64,000 nt of DNA, from the NCBI GenBank assembly GCA_014529385.2, contig CM043947.1, forward strand, positions 98,800,036-98,864,035, read 5' to 3'. The notes under the pieces are model-generated. The model was given only the letters and a program-made list of their open reading frames with translations, had not been told where the DNA came from and did no database searches. This document shows, piece by piece, positions 61,509 through 64,000 of this stretch. Positions within the stretch are counted from its first letter, which is position 1. The number at the start of each line of letters is the position of its first letter. The stretch comes from Adiantum capillus-veneris (Eukaryota > Streptophyta > Polypodiopsida > Polypodiales > Pteridaceae). The position numbers and the translations under genes are program-made.

Positions 61509-62786
61509 TCACTGGTAATCTGTGCACAAAGAGTCGTATTTTCTTGTCTGTGAGGTACCTGCAATGCAACGTACGCGATAAGACATTGGGATACATGAGC
61601 AGAATAGAAAAATTAACGTATAAAAGTAATACATGTAGCTTAGTACCTTTCGCATGTTACACTTCAAAACAAATTTTGAAGGAAAATTGAGATCGGACTC
61701 ATTTAACAGATCCTCTCGAACCTGTCTTAAAGTGACATTTGATCTGACCACAACAACCGCAAGCAAATAATTTGAAAACCATATCTCGATGGACATCAAG
61801 GGATTAAAAGCTTTGTCACTTAAATCTTGATCCATAGCTACCAACTGACCATTCACTCGATGCCACCTCATGTATTAGAAAGAAACTATAAAATTCTATG
61901 ATGCTATCATACACTTGCACACAACCTAACGCTTGTCAACTTTGCACAAAATGCCTTCAGAATCACTGACATCCCAATTATCATCCAAAAAATCAAGGCA
62001 AGTTTGGGATTTGCAGATGAACATGATTTCTGTTTTTCTAACCTCCTCATCGTGGAAGAAATCTATAAAGACATGTAATGGCATAAATAGACTGACTCGT
62101 ACTTGCTTGCTTGCAATGTTTGGTCGCAAACATTTTAAAATATCCTGCTGAAGCTTGAGTCTAAAACACTCATAGGTTTCTGAAGTTGGAACTAGCCACT
62201 TTGGGGAATCTTGTTGGGGAAGAGGGAAAGGTTTCAAAGTGCCAAATCCATGGACAGAGCAAGGGGCTTTGTAAAAGTAGTCATAAAAGAAAACTCCCCT
62301 CTCTGCGAGAGCTCTTCTCGCACTAGTTCTATACATAAGTTCTCCCACGGAAGCATGAAAAGCATCAAAAATACCAATTATGCACTCAACTGGTTGCCAA
62401 TCTTCTTTGCTAGAAGGATAAATATCTGCAAAAACAAAAGATAAGAGAATGGTCACAAGAAATAGTCAAAAAAATAACTTGAAGGATCTTTAAATACTTT
62501 TTAGCAATATAGTAGTCACACAGTTTGGTCTATGAGCAAGAAACCCTAAAGGTGACTGTTGTAGTCATAGTTCGGAGTGCATATATGCATGCTCAATGAG
62601 CACCTCTTTCACTGTCTTTCCCATTTGAGACAAGCGAAAATCTTTCACACGTCCTTTGTAGCTGTTGATGAATTCATTTGACATCCGTTTTCTTCTTCTT
62701 GTTTGAAGCAGAACCCAACTACCAATGGTGATTGTGGTAGACATCCAGCAACCATGGTCTAAGTCAAAGCTGTTGAATAGTTCCAC
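61509..62786 (-). CDS. Unrecognised multi-exon gene, convergent with the H3-like gene
   Basis: Open blocks on the - strand: 62786-62565 (FNSFDLDHGCWMSTTITIGS, RRRKRMSNEFINSYKGR), about 62427-61926 after a ttttgtttttgcag acceptor (DWQPVECIIGIFDAFHASVG, SLFMPLHVFIDFF, stop at 61926), and about 61861-61645 (VRSNVTLRQVREDLL, SDLNFPSKFVLKCNMRK before a gtacta donor), with a possible last exon to 61509. No family recognised. The consistent intron signals argue for a real or recently dead gene. It may belong to the same unit as the H3-like gene; the two 3' ends are about 230 bp apart. Confidence 0.4.
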
Positions 62787-63170
62787 AGATTTAACAGAGG
62801 CGGATGGTCATCCTGGTCGTCTTCATTCCATCTCTGCATCTATTAGCTGCGAAGTGACACTATGCAAAATGAAGCTACGAGAAGTAGTAGCTTGAACAGT
62901 GTTCATCAAAAGGTGTGCCTCATTGAATGTGAGTTATGGCACATTCGGCGTTCGTCGGCCATGGCAGGGAAATAATTTGCACAAATCGCATTGTATCTTC
63001 TTATTTAGATCTTTTTAACAGAAAAAAACTCTTTTTTGAAAACGCCAAAATTTGAGATAAAAATCAAATAAATTGGAGCTACCGTTGTGGTGACTCAAAC
63101 TCTATTGGTCGAATAGCATTCTCTCTCTAACTCCAAAAAGTCCTTTTTTGAGTCCAAACTTTTCCTGATG
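62787..63170. other. Unassigned DNA, possible end of the four-gene unit
   Basis: No gene recognised. If the four genes form a transposon, its right end could lie here, but I found no matching inverted terminus on the left. Confidence 0.3.
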
Positions 63171-63253
63171 CTTTGCCCTATTTGGACTCCCCGTTCCACA
63201 CCGCCTAGCGCGGCCCTGCCCTTGTCTAGTCCGGCCTTGCCGGTGTCTTGACA
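63171..63253 (-). repeat. Fragment of chromovirus-like LTR terminus
   Basis: About 80 bp nearly identical to 40031-40113, ending on the + strand in gccggtgtcttgaca. The similarity stops abruptly on both sides, and no polypurine tract follows, unlike the copy at 40113. Confidence 0.8.
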
Positions 63254-63559
63254 TATGGACAAGAATACAAAGTTGTAGAAAGCACAAATCCATGGAGTGC
63301 ATTAGACATAGGTGGATATTTGGTCAATGAAGGACCATAGATACCTCCACCAAACATGAAAATTCCTATAAAAATTTGAAAAAGGGATCCACTTGGATTC
63401 CTTCTAGAGTGATAAGAAGATGGCAGGCATGCCTTCTCAAGGAACAATCTCCAAGAGAACGACCAATCCCTTTAAAGAAGAACCTAGCCATAGTAGAAGT
63501 CCTGACATGAGAGAAGGATTGGGAGAGTCTATGGTTGGACTTGTAGATAATAGATGAGT

Positions 63560-64000
63560 TAGACCATCCCAAATCTAGAAATGGATAAAAAGGAAATATG
63601 ACAGAGATAAAGATCCAACAGATCACGTAGCGGCTTTTAGAAGAGTAATTAAAGTAGAGGAAGTTTTGGATTTTGCAACACAGCTTGTGAGATTTGGATT
63701 GACTCTTGAAGATGACATGGCTACATGGTTTGACTCAGTGGAAAGATGTGATTTTGAGACTCTAAGCAATCCGTTTTGAGGAACTCATTGAAGAATTCTC
63801 CCAGAAAGGCATAACTCATAATACGGTCTCATAAATTTACACATTCAAACAAAAAGAGGGTGAAGAGGTACGCAAAGCGGGATTACGGCTCAATAAATAC
63901 ATCAAGCTCTATCCAAGAATAGAACTTCCTATGCAAGCACGATTAATGGTGATCTTTATCCAGGGAATGAAACATGTGGTTCTTCAGAAGGATCTGCATA
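63560..64000 (+). pseudogene. Retrotransposon Gag remnant running off the window
   Basis: The + strand reads DPTDHVAAFRRVIKVEEVLD, ...DDMATWFDSVE... and, after an in-frame stop, EGEEVRKAGLRLNKYIKLYP then ARLMVIFIQGMKHVVLQ. This order (W-F at the end of one helix, then a long helix, then F-x-x-G-M/L) is that of the Ty3/gypsy Gag capsid domain. Stops at about 63777 and 63831 indicate decay. Pol would lie to the right of the window. Confidence 0.65.

Noticed and set aside
49594-63170. Endogenous virus (giant-virus-like) origin for the H3-like gene cluster
   Set aside because: The genes have spliceosomal introns and a transposase-like neighbour, and no viral core genes were seen; a transposon or host locus is simpler.

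Overview
The window looks like nuclear DNA from a large, repeat-rich land-plant genome. The evidence is plant-type Ty3/gypsy retrotransposons (a Tat-like lineage with a second RNase H domain, and a chromovirus with a chromodomain and an initiator-Met tRNA primer site), a CACTA transposon with TNPA- and TNPD-type genes, a hAT transposase, long CT/GA microsatellites, and many introns with GT-AG borders. I cannot name the species. The divergent kinase with an HNxLH catalytic loop and the poor match of the non-mobile genes to familiar seed-plant genes would fit a non-seed plant, but that is a guess.

Layout. 1-18.2 kb: the 3' end of a chromovirus-like element, then a decayed Tat-like retrotransposon on the + strand (LTRs about 391-1660 and 16877-18191). 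A second, younger Tat-like element (6572-15265, coding on the - strand) sits inside its integrase. 18.2-23.4 kb: mostly unassigned DNA with one intact-looking gene, a secreted Asn/Ser-rich protein (19943-20842) with a TATA box. 23.4-34.8 kb: a decayed protein-kinase gene cut in two by a 5.5-kb CACTA element (26218-31702, TSD TAC). The CACTA carries TNPD/TNPA-type genes and what looks like a captured heavy-metal-binding (HMA/HIPP) fragment. A hAT transposase pseudogene follows. 35.5-37.6 kb: a diverged tandem array of about 283 bp whose units share a 22-bp palindrome. 38.15-39.6 kb: an inverted-repeat element holding six units with an almost exact 177-bp period, each built on a 56-bp palindrome. 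41.7-49.6 kb: a complete but decayed chromovirus (TSD CGACA), itself hit by a 1.34-kb element with TTAA target duplications and a 263-bp MITE. 53.3-55.4 kb: a 2.1-kb miniature LTR element (142-bp LTRs, TSD GTTTG) inside an intron.

53-62.8 kb is the most interesting part. Four intron-containing genes lie in alternating orientation. The first (+) encodes a transposase-like CxxC protein. The third (+) encodes a clear but very divergent histone H3 (tail start MASTKQTARK and a full-length H3 fold aligned without gaps from the RY before alpha-N to the MPRDI motif). It is followed at once by exons with the His and Gln-Cys signatures of a Ulp1/SENP-type SUMO protease and a Pro-rich tail. The two - strand genes are unrecognised. 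The simplest reading is a large, partly decayed DNA transposon or transposon-derived locus carrying its own H3-like protein and deSUMOylase. I could not define its termini.

Most protein-coding DNA here belongs to mobile elements, and nearly all of it is damaged by frameshifts or in-frame stops, often consistent with C-to-T decay. Exon borders and domain calls were made by eye.
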